Of a stretch of DNA of 54,800 nt, positions 26,657-38,417 are shown piece after piece; position 1 is the stretch's first letter, and each line of letters opens with the position of its first letter. The notes under the pieces are model-generated. The model searched no databases. It worked only from the letters and a program-made list of their open reading frames with translations, and was not told where the DNA came from. The position numbers and the translations under genes were made by a program. Source of the DNA: Actinomycetota bacterium (GTDB taxonomy: Bacteria > Actinomycetota > Actinomycetes > Nanopelagicales > Nanopelagicaceae); assembly GCA_016870835.1 (NCBI GenBank), contig VGAG01000004.1, positions 1 to 54,800 on the forward strand, given 5' to 3'.

Positions 26657-27379
26657 GTGACTCCGCTACCCGATGAAGAAATCAAGCGCATTCTTGTTGT
26701 AATGGCTCATCCAGATGATTGCGATTTTGGAGCCGGCGGAACAATCGCCCAATGGACCGCAAAGGGCATTTCCGTCTCATATTGCATCATTACTAATGGT
26801 GATCAAGGTGGCGAAGAATCTGATGTTCCCCTTGAAGAGATGGCGAAGGTGCGTCAACGGGAACAGCGAGATGCCGGAAAGGCACTTGGTGTAACTGATA
26901 TTACTTACTTAAATCAACGCGATGGTTGGTTGGTTCCTACTATTGAACTACGTAAAGAAATCGTTCGCGAAATTAGAAAATCAAAACCAGATCGTATGGT
27001 TATCCAATCTCCAGAGCGAAACTATGAGCGCATCTTTGCTAGCCACCCAGATCATATGGCTGCCGGCGAAGTTGCAATTCAAGCTGTATATCCCGATGCC
27101 CGAAATCCTTATGCATTTACCGATCTAAAGGATGCAGGGTTTGAACCTTGGCGAGTAAAAGAGGTTTGGATTACGAGTTCTCCAAGCCCAAATCACTTTA
27201 TTGATATCACCGATACTTTTCCAAAGAAAATTGCTGCACTTAAGGCCCATGTAAGTCAGACAGCACACAATACAGAGCTCGAAGAGATGGTTAGAAGTTG
27301 GGGCGAGCGAAATGCAGAAGCAAACGGACTACCAACTGGGCGAATAGCCGAAATATTTAAGATTATAAATACTTATTAA
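26657..27379 (+). CDS. PIG-L / LmbE family deacetylase
   Basis: Zinc-dependent N-acetylglucosamine-type deacetylase, 240 residues. AHPDD at 17-21 is the metal-binding motif, followed by GAGGTIAQW, NGDQGG, REQRDAGKALGV and the C-terminal SHPDHMAAG with the third ligand. Relatives include mycothiol-pathway MshB and Mca and many enzymes of unknown substrate. The sequence alone does not decide. The start is a GTG without ribosome site, directly after a -10 box. It converges with the cyclophilin gene, the two stops overlapping by 4 bases. Confidence 0.88.
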   Translation: MTPLPDEEIKRILVVMAHPDDCDFGAGGTIAQWTAKGISVSYCIITNGDQGGEESDVPLEEMAKVRQREQRDAGKALGVTDITYLNQRDGWLVPTIELRKEIVREIRKSKPDRMVIQSPERNYERIFASHPDHMAAGEVAIQAVYPDARNPYAFTDLKDAGFEPWRVKEVWITSSPSPNHFIDITDTFPKKIAALKAHVSQTAHNTELEEMVRSWGERNAEANGLPTGRIAEIFKIINTY

Positions 27380-28038
27380 CGAACGGAAATCCGTTCGATA
27401 ACGAGATTACGAAGTGGAATTCCTTCTGCGTTCCCGCCCCTTACTCCGCCTTCAGCAATATATTCGAGTATCTCAATCCCCGAAATTACCTCTCCCCAAA
27501 TCGTGTAATTAGGTGAGCGAAGAGTTGAGTCTTCATAGAAAATCATAAATTGGCTTCCATTTGAATCAGGTCTACCAAAGTTGGCCATCGCTACAGTTCC
27601 GCGCGGATAGTTGTCTTGCTCTTGCTCAGGAAGATTCTCATCCTTATAGCTAAACCCTGGATCACCAAGGCCTGTTGCTGTTGGATCCCCGCATTGAATC
27701 CAATATGTGCCCTTAGTTGAGAGACGGTGACATTGGGTGCGTGTGTAATAACCAGAATTAATGAGAGCTGTCAGAGCAGTTACAGTTAAAGGCGCGTCAC
27801 GAAAATAAGTGCGGATAGCAATTACGCCACAATTTGTTGAGATAGTTATCAATCTAGGAGCACGCTTTAGAAGAGTGGTAGGCGGACTAACTTTCTTATT
27901 TGCCTGGGCACTGACTTTTACTGGCCGACACTTAACGCGATCTTCTTTATCTTTTACATCTGCGCTAACCGGAGTCGCTAAAGCGAAGAGTGAAGTGATG
28001 AGCGATAGTGCTAAGAAAAGAGAAAACTTCTTAATCAA
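27376..28038 (-). CDS. Secreted cyclophilin-type peptidyl-prolyl isomerase
   Basis: Cis-trans isomerase acting outside the membrane. I choose TTG at 28038 because AGGAGAGGG ends 5 bases upstream; the ATG at 28056 lies in front of that ribosome site and would put it inside the gene. The 220 residues start with KKFSLFLALSLITSLFALA and a cleavage site after PVSA. The cyclophilin core shows CHRLS, FGRPDSNGSQFMIFY and NYTIWGEVISG, with the catalytic Arg and the GSQF motif. A basic spacer of about 30 residues precedes it. Last gene of the gua operon. Confidence 0.88.
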   Translation of the reverse strand: MIKKFSLFLALSLITSLFALATPVSADVKDKEDRVKCRPVKVSAQANKKVSPPTTLLKRAPRLITISTNCGVIAIRTYFRDAPLTVTALTALINSGYYTRTQCHRLSTKGTYWIQCGDPTATGLGDPGFSYKDENLPEQEQDNYPRGTVAMANFGRPDSNGSQFMIFYEDSTLRSPNYTIWGEVISGIEILEYIAEGGVRGGNAEGIPLRNLVIERISVR

Positions 28039-28063
28039 ATTACCCTCTCCTAACATCTATCTT

Positions 28064-29617
28064 TTACTCCCATTCGATTGTGCCTGGTGGTTTTGAAGTT
28101 ACATCCAAAACAACTCGGTTTACTTCTCGAACTTCATTTGTGATTCGGGTTGAAATTCTTGAGAGAACTTCACTTGGTACCCGAGCCCAATCAGCTGTCA
28201 TTGCATCTTCGCTAGTTACGGGGCGGAGCACAATTGGATGGCCATAAGTTCGACCATCGCCTTGGACTCCTACGCTCCTAACATCTGCGAGAAGCACGAC
28301 TGGACATTGCCAAATCTGCCGATCAAGTCCTGCGAATTGTAATTCTTGGCGCGCAATAAAGTCGGCCGACCGCAAAACTCTAAGTCTTTCTTGAGTAACT
28401 TCACCGATTATTCGAATCGCCAAGCCCGGACCTGGGAATGGTTGACGCCAAATAATCTCAGGTGGAAGTCCTAGCTGGATTCCGACCTCCCTGACTTCAT
28501 CTTTAAAGAGATGGCGTAGCGGTTCAATTAGCTCAAACTTAAGATCCTCAGGTAGGCCACCGACGTTGTGATGCGACTTTATATTTGCCGTTCCACTTCC
28601 GCCTCCAGATTCAACAATATCTGGATACAGGGTGCCTTGAACAAGAAACTTAATTTCATTTCCACTTGCTATCTCTCGAGCGGCTTCCTCAAAAACTCGA
28701 ATAAATTCACGTCCGATGATTTTCCGCTTCTCTTCTGGATCAATTACCCCTTGAAGAGCAGTTAAGAATCGTTCCTTTGCATCCTTTTTAACAAGCTTCA
28801 CACCAGTTGCTGCTACAAAGTCCTGCTCTACTTGTTCGGCTTCACCCTCTCGCAGCAAACCATGGTCGACGAATACACAAGTTAGTTTTGATCCAACTGC
28901 GCGCTGGACAAGAGCAGCAGCTACTGCTGAATCAACTCCACCAGAGAGCCCGCAAATCACACTTTCGTTTCCAACTTGTGATTTGATATTTATGATTTCA
29001 TTTTCGATTATGTTCTCGGGGTTCCATGTCGGTTTGCATTTCACAATATCTATCAGCCAACGTCTTAAAATCTCTTGGCCAAAATCGCTATGTAGAACTT
29101 CTGGGTGGAACTGGACGCCAGAAAGTAATCCAGATTCATTTTCAAATGCTGCAACTGGAGTGTGTTCGGTTCTGCCTATCGTCGCAAATCCTTGTGGCGC
29201 CTCAGCAACGCTATCTCCGTGGCTCATCCAGACATCAAAGTTAGATTCAAGTCCACTAAAGAGTTGTGAGGTCGTATCCGCGCTGAAGTGGGTGCGCCCA
29301 AACTCGGAGATATCGTTTTTTGCGACTTTGCCACCAAGGCTTTTAGCCATAACTTGAAAGCCGTAACAGATGCCAAAAATTGGAATTCCTAATTCAAAAA
29401 GTTTTATATCCACCTGGGGCGCATCTTTTACATAGACCGAAGAGGGACCGCCCGAAAGGATTATGGCGCGTGGATTTCGAGCTTGTATCTCGGAGACTGA
29501 GAGCGTTGAGGGAACAATCTCGCTATAGACGTTGGCTTGCCGTACCCGCCTTGCGATTAATTGTGCGTATTGAGCGCCAAAATCAACTACAAGAACGTGA
29601 TTGCTTCGCTGCACCAT
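28064..29617 (-). CDS. guaA: GMP synthase (glutamine-hydrolysing)
   Basis: Converts XMP to GMP with ATP and glutamine. The 517 residues have the glutaminase domain ([11 protein letters not shown] at the start, catalytic Cys in [19 protein letters not shown]), the PP-loop [12 protein letters not shown] and the C-terminal dimer domain ending [12 protein letters not shown] at 29617 overlaps the guaB3 stop by one base (TGATG); the preceding TTG is not needed. Together with guaB it forms the IMP-to-GMP branch. Confidence 0.97.
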   Translation of the reverse strand: MVQRSNHVLVVDFGAQYAQLIARRVRQANVYSEIVPSTLSVSEIQARNPRAIILSGGPSSVYVKDAPQVDIKLFELGIPIFGICYGFQVMAKSLGGKVAKNDISEFGRTHFSADTTSQLFSGLESNFDVWMSHGDSVAEAPQGFATIGRTEHTPVAAFENESGLLSGVQFHPEVLHSDFGQEILRRWLIDIVKCKPTWNPENIIENEIINIKSQVGNESVICGLSGGVDSAVAAALVQRAVGSKLTCVFVDHGLLREGEAEQVEQDFVAATGVKLVKKDAKERFLTALQGVIDPEEKRKIIGREFIRVFEEAAREIASGNEIKFLVQGTLYPDIVESGGGSGTANIKSHHNVGGLPEDLKFELIEPLRHLFKDEVREVGIQLGLPPEIIWRQPFPGPGLAIRIIGEVTQERLRVLRSADFIARQELQFAGLDRQIWQCPVVLLADVRSVGVQGDGRTYGHPIVLRPVTSEDAMTADWARVPSEVLSRISTRITNEVREVNRVVLDVTSKPPGTIEWE

Positions 29618-30728
29618 CAACCTTTATTTAGAACTATTTCTACCCGTTGGAATTCCTTTAGCTCGGAGTAGCCACAAGTTGCCATTGCCCTACGAAGTGC
29701 GCCAAATAGATTCATAGTCCCATCGGCAGAGTGCGATGGTCCGATGAGAATCTCTTCGAGTGATCCACTAGTTCCAACATGAACACGTGTTCCACGTGGA
29801 AGTTCTGCATGATGGGCTTCGCTACCCCAATGCCATCCTCTTCCGGGAGACTCTTCTGCTCTAGCAAGAGGCGAGCCGAGCATTACGGCATCTGCGCCAC
29901 AAGCAATCGCTTTTGCGATGTCCCCGCTCTTACCAATTGATCCATCTGCAATTACATGGACATATCTGCCACCAGACTCATCTAGGTATTGGCGCCTCGC
30001 AGCGGCTACATCAGCAACGGCAGTTGCCATCGGAACTGAAATTCCTAGTACTTGACGAGTTGTATGTGCAGCGCCACCACCAAAACCAACTAGGACTCCC
30101 GCTGCTCCGGCGCGCATTAGATGAAGGGCGCTTGAAGTCGTCGCGCAGCCACCAACAATTACTGGGACATCAAGATCGTAAATAAATTCTTTCAAATTTA
30201 GAGGTTCGGTTTTTGTCGAAACATGTTCGGCGCTAACGGTAGTTCCACGGATTACAAATAAATCAACGCCGGCATCGACAACTGCTTTATGAAATTCTGC
30301 GGTGCGTTGCGGTGAGAGAGCGCCCGCTACGGTAACTCCGGCCGCTCTAATCTCAGCAATCCGCTGCTTGATTAGCTCAGGTCGGATCGGGGCTTTATAA
30401 AGCTCCTGCATCCTCGCAGTTACTTGCTCGTTAGGAATTGAAGAGATCTCGCCTAATTGAATCTTGGGGTTCTCATAACGAGTCCATAAGCCCTCAAGAT
30501 TTAAAATTCCAAGTCCGCCAAGTTTCCCAATCGCAATCGCGGTTTCAGGCGAGACGACTGAGTCCATCGGAGCTGCAAGAAGTGGGAGTTCAAAGCGGTA
30601 GGCATCGATCTGCCAATTGAGCGAGACTTCTTGTGGCTCTCGGGTCCTTCTCGAAGGCACGATTGATACGTCATCAAATGAGTATGCGTCCCGGGCTCTC
30701 TTACCCTCTGAAATCTCAATATCTACCA

Positions 30729-30729
<1 letters not shown>
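29617..30729 (-). CDS. guaB3: GuaB3-type IMP dehydrogenase family protein
   Basis: An IMPDH-related protein of 370 residues found next to guaB in actinobacteria and also in cyanobacteria. It has the TIM barrel without CBS domains: [62 protein letters not shown]. In the catalytic loop [11 protein letters not shown] replaces the Cys-containing loop of true IMPDH, as in other GuaB3 proteins. Overlaps guaB and guaA by one base each. Its activity in this organism cannot be inferred from the sequence. Confidence 0.92.
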
Positions 30730-31859
<1,130 letters not shown>

Positions 31860-31875
31860 TTAATGGGTAGTGTCT

Positions 31876-32829
31876 TTAGGCTCCAACTGCCCGCAGGATC
31901 TCCTCGCATGCCTCGACCAAATCCTCAACATGGATTGCAGGTTTCGGAATTGAATCTCCCCAACCTGGGCCACCAACAACGATTCGCGGGGCGGGGCGAA
32001 CATTTGGAAGCTGATCTAGTACCGCCAAGTCACCATTCTTGTTTAGTTGCGCCCATAGGAAAACTGCTGGAGGCGCAGAGCGCTTTACAACTGCGCTGAT
32101 TGCTTCAACAGGAGTACGAGCGCCAAGGAATTGAGTTTGAATTTTCCGCTCCGAGAGAGCTGCCGACAATGCATAGAGCGCAAGTGAGTGCATCTCCTCT
32201 CCGATACATGCAAGTAGAACAGGGCGAGAATTTATTGGATCTACAACATTGGAGTTCCACTCTTGCATCAATCGCTTAATGATTTCACTAACCATGTGCT
32301 CAGTTTCGATTCCGGTTCCAGAATCCGCCCACTCTTCGCCAATTAGGACCAACACCGGGGCAATGACTTCATTCCAAGTATTCGCCACCCCCCGCATCTG
32401 CATCTCAGATCGAAGAACTTCTTCAACAAAACTCTTGTCATATGCTCGAGCGGCCCGCATCACAGCCTTAACTAACTCTTCGCGAATTGTTACCTCTTTA
32501 TTCAAGGTATCTGAGATGAGTTGAGCTGAGCTCACGCCATCAAAATCAAGGGCTCTTCGAGCAGCTTCCGCAGGCGATACACCTGAGATTACTAATTTGC
32601 GCATCAAAGTGAGGCGGGCGAGATCAAGGGAGTTATAGCGACGATGTTCACCTGTGCTGTGATCGCTTGGACCAAGGCCATAGCGACGGTCCCAAGTCCG
32701 AAGTGTGGCCGGCGCCACACCCAATCTTCGAGCCACTGCGGCAACAGTGAGGTTCTCTACCGGATCCACTATTTGGGAGCTCTCTGAGAACTTTCTCGCC
32801 ACTGGGCAATGGTGGAGGTATCTCGCCAC
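31876..32829 (-). CDS. MerR-type regulator with B12-binding domain (CarH/LitR-like)
   Basis: Transcription regulator of up to 317 residues. MerR helix-turn-helix about 27-95 (LTVAAVARRLGVAPATLRTW), helical bundle 105-195 with Trp167-x9-Glu177-His178, and a Rossmann cobalamin domain from 203 (VLLACIGEEMHSLAL, His214 the likely lower cobalt ligand; VVGGPGWG). In CarH and LitR this arrangement binds adenosylcobalamin and releases DNA in light. Here the ExHxxG motif reads ExHxxA. The start is uncertain: GTG 32829 gives the full frame, GTG 32769 (DPVENLTV after it) gives a more typical N-terminus. No carotenoid or photolyase gene is near; guaB follows by 25 bases. Confidence 0.86.
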   Translation of the reverse strand: MARYLHHCPVARKFSESSQIVDPVENLTVAAVARRLGVAPATLRTWDRRYGLGPSDHSTGEHRRYNSLDLARLTLMRKLVISGVSPAEAARRALDFDGVSSAQLISDTLNKEVTIREELVKAVMRAARAYDKSFVEEVLRSEMQMRGVANTWNEVIAPVLVLIGEEWADSGTGIETEHMVSEIIKRLMQEWNSNVVDPINSRPVLLACIGEEMHSLALYALSAALSERKIQTQFLGARTPVEAISAVVKRSAPPAVFLWAQLNKNGDLAVLDQLPNVRPAPRIVVGGPGWGDSIPKPAIHVEDLVEACEEILRAVGA

Positions 32830-32853
32830 GCCCGCATCTTGAAATGGGGGTAC

Positions 32854-32882
32854 TTGAACAACTTACGGCGCGATTGTATACT
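32854..32882 (+). promoter_or_regulatory. Strong leaderless promoter of whiB
   Basis: TTGAAC (32854-32859), a 17-base spacer and TATACT (32877-32882) form a near-consensus promoter. The whiB ATG begins 6 bases later and lacks a ribosome site, so transcription should start on or beside the ATG. Confidence 0.8.
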
Positions 32883-32888
32883 CCGCGC

Positions 32889-33191
32889 ATGTCCGAAACG
32901 ACTCGCTTACCGAAGCCGGTAGAAGCAAACTGGGAGTGGCAGTATGAGGGTGCTTGCCGTTCCCTTCCAACTGAGATGTTCTTTCATCCAGATGGCGAGC
33001 GCGGCCCCCGCCGCAAGGCTCGTGAAGATGCTGCGAAAGCTGTTTGTGCAAGCTGTCCTGTAATTGCCCAATGTCGAGCGCATGCCTTAGCTGCGCAAGA
33101 GCCATACGGAATTTGGGGCGGATTAACTGAAGAAGAGCGTCTCGAGATCATCAGCAAAGCGCAACGTTTATCACGCGTCTTTACTGCGTAA
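32889..33191 (+). CDS. whiB: WhiB-family iron-sulfur regulator
   Basis: Actinobacteria-specific regulator, 100 residues, expected to bind a [4Fe-4S] cluster through Cys23, Cys53, Cys56 and Cys62 (GACRSLP and CASCPVIAQC) and to contact the major sigma factor. GIWGGLTEEER (74-84) is the family's conserved turn. The short N-terminus and compact size suggest the WhiB1/WhmE group. I start at ATG 32889 from the promoter geometry, not at the in-frame codon at 32844, which lies upstream of the promoter. Divergent from the MerR gene and followed by its own terminator. Confidence 0.93.
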   Translation: MSETTRLPKPVEANWEWQYEGACRSLPTEMFFHPDGERGPRRKAREDAAKAVCASCPVIAQCRAHALAAQEPYGIWGGLTEEERLEIISKAQRLSRVFTA

Positions 33192-33209
33192 ATCTCCTCC
33201 TTTCCATCT

Positions 33210-33240
33210 AACGCCTCCGAGCTCATCACTCGGGGGCGTT
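33210..33240 (+). terminator. Terminator of whiB
   Basis: AACGCCTCCGAG (33210-33221), a 7-base loop, and CTCGGGGGCGTT (33229-33240) form a 12-base-pair stem with one G-U pair. ATTCCTTTAT follows. The structure overlaps the terC stop codon, so it may also act on the convergent message. Confidence 0.75.
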
Positions 33241-34153
33241 ATTCCTTTATTGCCTGATTCGCTCTCAAGCTAATGACAGTTGTGGCAGCAAGTGCAGAGA
33301 TTATGACTCCCAAAGAAACGGTTATAGGAATCTCTGGAATCTTGAACCCTGCAATATCGTGAATTCCAATTCCATGTAGCGCTTCAATAATTAACTTAAC
33401 GCCAATAAAGCCAAGCACAATGGAGAGTCCTTTAGATAAATAAATCAACTTCTTAAGAAGAATTCCGACTAAGAAGTAGAGTTGCCTTAGCCCCATTAAA
33501 GCAAATGCATTTGCCATAAAGACAATATAAGGGTCTCGTGTTAATCCAAAAATTGCTGGAATTGAATCTAGCGCGAAGAGAAGATCTGTAGTGCCAACTG
33601 CTACAAGCGCGATAGTAATGGTTGAGTAGCCGCGCTTACGTAGCGATTTGATTATGCGATTTTCTTGCCATTCATCTTCTTCCGGATCTTCCGTTACTAA
33701 CTTGTACGCAGTCCAGAGAAGTATTGCGCCAAAGAGGAAAAAAATTGCCACAAAGCGCTCGACTACCGCAGCTCCAATAATTATGAAAAATCCACGCATT
33801 ACAAGCGCCATAATAATTCCAAGAAGTAGTACTAATTGCTCTTTCTGTTTCTCAACTTTTAAACGGGTGAGAATTATCAAGAAGACAAAAAGATTATCTA
33901 CGGATAAGGAATACTCGGTTATCCATCCCGCAAAAAATTCTCCACTTGCTTTAGGACTATCCCAGCTACGCATTGAAATTCCGAAAATTATCGCTGAACT
34001 AACGTAAATTACTGTCCAGGTAGCCGCCTCCCGAAACGAGGTTAAAGAGTTCCTGCGATACCAAGCCCAGGCTAAATCCAAGAGTATGACCAGGCTTACG
34101 ATGCCCAGAGTTATAAACCAGACTGTAGTTGAGACGTTTCCACTTTCAGACAT
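33239..34153 (-). CDS. TerC-family integral membrane protein
   Basis: A 304-residue membrane protein with eight or nine hydrophobic segments and the TerC acidic motifs in membrane context: SLSVDNLFVFLIIL and DLLFALDSIPAIFG. Members (TerC, Alx, YkoY) are linked to manganese efflux, alkaline response and metallation of exported proteins. A charged loop (TEDPEEDEWQENRIIKSLRKR) divides the two repeats. It interrupts the usual groEL-whiB neighbourhood. Expression is probably joined to groESL, whose last stop lies 75 bases upstream. Confidence 0.9.
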   Translation of the reverse strand: MSESGNVSTTVWFITLGIVSLVILLDLAWAWYRRNSLTSFREAATWTVIYVSSAIIFGISMRSWDSPKASGEFFAGWITEYSLSVDNLFVFLIILTRLKVEKQKEQLVLLLGIIMALVMRGFFIIIGAAVVERFVAIFFLFGAILLWTAYKLVTEDPEEDEWQENRIIKSLRKRGYSTITIALVAVGTTDLLFALDSIPAIFGLTRDPYIVFMANAFALMGLRQLYFLVGILLKKLIYLSKGLSIVLGFIGVKLIIEALHGIGIHDIAGFKIPEIPITVSLGVIISALAATTVISLRANQAIKE

Positions 34154-34228
34154 TGTGCGAGTGTAATGAGAGAGGGCCCCGATTTACTCAGAGCCCCCTC
34201 AGATTATTAATCTACTTCTCTCTGATAA

Positions 34229-35869
<1,641 letters not shown>

Positions 35870-35881
35870 TTATCGTCTCGA

Positions 35882-36175
35882 TTACTTCGCAATTACGGCC
35901 AAGATGTCGCGAGCCGAGAGGACTAGGTATTCCTCGCCGCCATGCTTAATCTCTGTTCCGCCGTATTTGCTGTAGAGAACTACATCGCCAACTTTGATAT
36001 CCATTGGAACGCGAACTCCATCATCGAATCGACCTGGGCCGACTGCGACAACTGTTCCTTCCTGTGGCTTTTCTTTAGCGGTATCTGGGATAACGAGACC
36101 TGATGCGGTCTTCTCTTCTGCTTCGCTGATCTTTATGACGATTCGATCTTCTAGTGGCTTAATGGCAATGGCCAT
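35882..36175 (-). CDS. groES: Co-chaperonin GroES
   Basis: Heptameric lid of the chaperonin, 97 residues. [11 protein letters not shown] at the N-terminus, the mobile loop around [28 protein letters not shown] and [21 protein letters not shown] match the family throughout. GAAGGAG stands 8 bases before the ATG. First gene of the groES-groEL unit, under a CIRCE element about 50 bases upstream. Confidence 0.97.
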   Translation of the reverse strand: MAIAIKPLEDRIVIKISEAEEKTASGLVIPDTAKEKPQEGTVVAVGPGRFDDGVRVPMDIKVGDVVLYSKYGGTEIKHGGEEYLVLSARDILAVIAK

Positions 36176-36227
36176 CGGTGTAGCTCCTTCGTATCTAGTC
36201 TCTGTACTTTTTTAAGGTTCGGATGAA

Positions 36228-36254
36228 TTATCACTCTCACCCGGCGAGTGCTAA
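36228..36254 (-). promoter_or_regulatory. CIRCE element (HrcA operator) of groESL
   Basis: TTATCACTC, nine bases, GAGTGCTAA: the canonical CIRCE inverted repeat with one mismatch in the left arm. On the minus strand TTAGCA and GATAAT within it are spaced by 16 bases and may be the core promoter, so HrcA binding would block RNA polymerase. The hrcA gene is outside the window. Confidence 0.92.
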
Positions 36255-36292
36255 CGCCAAGCCTATGGGGAGGTATTCCCGACCTCAAATCA

Positions 36293-36399
36293 GCCTCTGG
36301 CTTGGCCTGATTTCAAGTGGGGAGCCGTGAGCGAACGTTGTCGGAGCGCAGCGGAGACGGTTCGCGGCGGCGACCCCGAGAAATCAGGCCCAAAGAGGC
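36293..36399. repeat. GC-rich nested inverted repeat at the tsaD 3' end
   Basis: Outer arms GCCTCTGGCTTGGCCTGATTT (36293-36313) and its near-complement (36381-36399, AAATCAGGCCCAAAGAGGC) enclose inner pairing between GGGG..GCCG and CGGCGGCGACCCC. The segment is far richer in G and C than its surroundings. The tsaD stop (36384-36386) lies in the right arm. It may serve as terminator for tsaD on the minus strand; a small palindromic repeat inserted here is an alternative. Confidence 0.6.
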
Positions 36400-37418
36400 T
36401 GTGTGGGCGGAGTATCTGATGCGGCAGCAATCCCAAGGCTTGAGGGGGCAAGGCCCTTTGAGAGAGCTAGTGAGCCGAGCGCAGCAACCATCGCCCCATT
36501 ATCGGTACATAGGGCTGGCGGGGGCGTGCGAAGTTCAATCCCAGCGGCCTTACAGCGGGTAGCGGCAAGTTCCCTAAGTCGAGAGTTAGCAGCAACTCCC
36601 CCGGCGATTATTAGGGAATCGATTCCCGTATCTACACAGGCCTTAATTGATTTGATAAGTAATACATCAACGACGGCTTCTTGAAATGATGCCGCAACAT
36701 CAGCTCGCTTGTAATTTGAATTAGCAGTTAAGTATCGCGAGACCGCGGTCTTTAGCCCGGAAAAAGAAAAGTCAAAAGCATGTTCCGCCATATCTTTTGG
36801 AAGTGAAAGTCCTCTCGGGAAGTTAATTGCCTCTCGATCTCCACCCTTCGCTTCGCTATCAATGATTGGGCCTCCGGGAAAACCTAATCCAAGGACACGA
36901 GCTATCTTGTCAAAAGCTTCTCCAGCTGCATCATCAAGAGTTTGGCCAAGGCTTTCGATTTCTGAAGCTAGATCACTAACTTTCAAGATTGAAGAGTGAC
37001 CGCCGCTAACAAGTAATGCGATGCTGGGACGAAACTCTTGGGTGTGAGTAAGTAAATCCACCGCTACATGAGAAGCTAGATGATTAACTCCATAAAGCGG
37101 TTTATCAAGGGCTAGAGCGAGTGCATTAGCTGAAGAGACTCCAACTAAAAGCGCGCCAACAAGTCCAGGTCCTGCTGTTACGGCAATGGCATCGAGATCG
37201 CTTAATTCAATCTTGCTCTCTTGCAAAGCGCGCATGATTGTGGGCTGCATTGCCTCCAAGTGGGCACGCGATGCTACTTCGGGTACGACTCCACCGAAGC
37301 GAGCATGCTCTTCGACACTTGATGCAATTACATTTGCAAGTAACTTTCGACCGCGAACGACTCCGACCGCGGTTTCATCACAGGAAGTCTCAATTCCAAG
37401 AACAAGGGGTTCAGACAT
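36384..37418 (-). CDS. tsaD: tRNA N6-threonylcarbamoyladenosine synthase catalytic subunit
   Basis: Transfers threonylcarbamoyl to A37 of ANN-decoding tRNAs. The 344 residues have [25 protein letters not shown], the metal-binding HLASHVAVD and LVSGGHSS; family length is normal. The last residues [11 protein letters not shown] are coded by the right arm of a GC-rich inverted repeat and may be lineage-specific. ATG overlaps rimI by 8 bases. The partners tsaB and tsaE lie in the same operon; tsaC is not in the window. Confidence 0.96.
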   Translation of the reverse strand: MSEPLVLGIETSCDETAVGVVRGRKLLANVIASSVEEHARFGGVVPEVASRAHLEAMQPTIMRALQESKIELSDLDAIAVTAGPGLVGALLVGVSSANALALALDKPLYGVNHLASHVAVDLLTHTQEFRPSIALLVSGGHSSILKVSDLASEIESLGQTLDDAAGEAFDKIARVLGLGFPGGPIIDSEAKGGDREAINFPRGLSLPKDMAEHAFDFSFSGLKTAVSRYLTANSNYKRADVAASFQEAVVDVLLIKSIKACVDTGIDSLIIAGGVAANSRLRELAATRCKAAGIELRTPPPALCTDNGAMVAALGSLALSKGLAPSSLGIAAASDTPPTQPLWA

Positions 37419-37863
37419 GCTTCACCTCTTTACGCATGATTAAGGCATGAATCCCAGTTGCGTAGTAGTTATCTCTTCGAGAAATGATTTTGTAACCGCG
37501 CTGTTCGTAGAGTGGCTGGGCCTCGGTATTGCCCTCACGGATCTCAAGCATTAGAGCAACAACGCCCTTTTCAAGGGCCCACGCTTCAAGCTCATCGAGT
37601 AAGTGGGATGCGATTCCTTGTTTACGGTGTGAAGGAATGACCGCGATGTTGTGCATATCTGCAACATCTCCGGCAAGTGCGACTCCTGCGTAGCCCACAA
37701 TTTTTCCATTCTCAAGTGCCACCAAATATTTTCGTGACTTAGGTACACCGGAAAGTTCTTCCCGAAACTGTGCAGCGCTCCATGGAGACTCAGGGAAAAC
37801 TTCTTTTTCAATTCCAACTAAGGCTGGGACATCAAAGGTGGACATTTCTCTATAGGAAATCAT
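37411..37863 (-). CDS. rimI: Ribosomal-protein-alanine N-acetyltransferase
   Basis: GNAT acetyltransferase of 150 residues, placed by family and gene order as RimI (acetylates the N-terminus of ribosomal protein S18). The acetyl-CoA loop is [17 protein letters not shown] (Q/R-x-x-G-x-A), preceded by [15 protein letters not shown], typical of RimI, and followed by [19 protein letters not shown]. Situated between tsaB and tsaD with overlaps of 4 and 8 bases, as in most actinobacteria. Confidence 0.92.
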   Translation of the reverse strand: MISYREMSTFDVPALVGIEKEVFPESPWSAAQFREELSGVPKSRKYLVALENGKIVGYAGVALAGDVADMHNIAVIPSHRKQGIASHLLDELEAWALEKGVVALMLEIREGNTEAQPLYEQRGYKIISRRDNYYATGIHALIMRKEVKHV

Positions 37864-38417
37864 TTGCGCTCGCTTGTCGGAACGGCATCTGGACGCCTTA
37901 GATAGAGCGGGCTTGAGACTGGTGAACTCTTTGACTTTACGAGGAGTAGATGTGGCGAGGGATAAACAGGTTCAGTAAATCCAAAACCAAACTTCGCCTC
38001 ACTTCGTTTTACTAACTCCTCTACTTTGGAAACAAAGGGTCCCTCTACCCTCGAGCCAGATTTGTAATGTGCCCAATAAATTTCCTTTCTGCGGGCATCG
38101 GTGGCAACGATGTAGTTTTCGCTATCAATATCAATTCCATCTAACGAGCAGACTCCTATGCAAGGAATTCCTCTAGCAAGTGCAAAACTCTCTGCAAAAA
38201 CAATTCCTACTCTCAAGCCCGTGAACGGACCAGGTCCCATTCCAACTACGACTTGATTTATTGCGCTTTCGACCTCGAGAGCAGATGCGACCATTTTTGG
38301 AAGCGCTTCTGCATGTTCGGTAGCGCCATCATGTTGCGAAGTAAATAAAAGTTCACTTTCACTAAAGAGTGCACAACTTGTCCTTGTGGTTGAAGTATCA
38401 ATTACAAGCGTATTCAT
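37860..38417 (-). CDS. tsaB: tRNA threonylcarbamoyladenosine biosynthesis protein TsaB
   Basis: Scaffold subunit of the t6A complex, 185 residues, an ASKHA-fold paralogue of TsaD. VIDTSTTRTSCALF and GMGPGPFTGLRVGI are the characteristic motifs. It is shorter than most TsaB proteins (about 220-230), lacking some of the C-terminal part. ATG overlaps the tsaE stop by 4 bases and its own stop overlaps rimI by 4. Confidence 0.93.
   Translation of the reverse strand: MNTLVIDTSTTRTSCALFSESELLFTSQHDGATEHAEALPKMVASALEVESAINQVVVGMGPGPFTGLRVGIVFAESFALARGIPCIGVCSLDGIDIDSENYIVATDARRKEIYWAHYKSGSRVEGPFVSKVEELVKRSEAKFGFGFTEPVYPSPHLLLVKSKSSPVSSPLYLRRPDAVPTSERK

Noticed and set aside
34154-34228. Terminator between groEL and terC
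   Set aside because: GAGGGC and GCCCCCTC can pair only with bulges and there is no T-run on the minus strand, so I do not list it.
36293-36399. Possible tRNA or other cloverleaf RNA
   Set aside because: The folding is a nested long palindrome without anticodon arm, T-loop sequence or CCA end.
36317-36562. Plus-strand 81-codon open frame over the GC-rich palindrome
   Set aside because: It crosses the inverted repeat and the tsaD 3' end, has no ribosome site and is Arg/Gln-rich with no recognisable domain.
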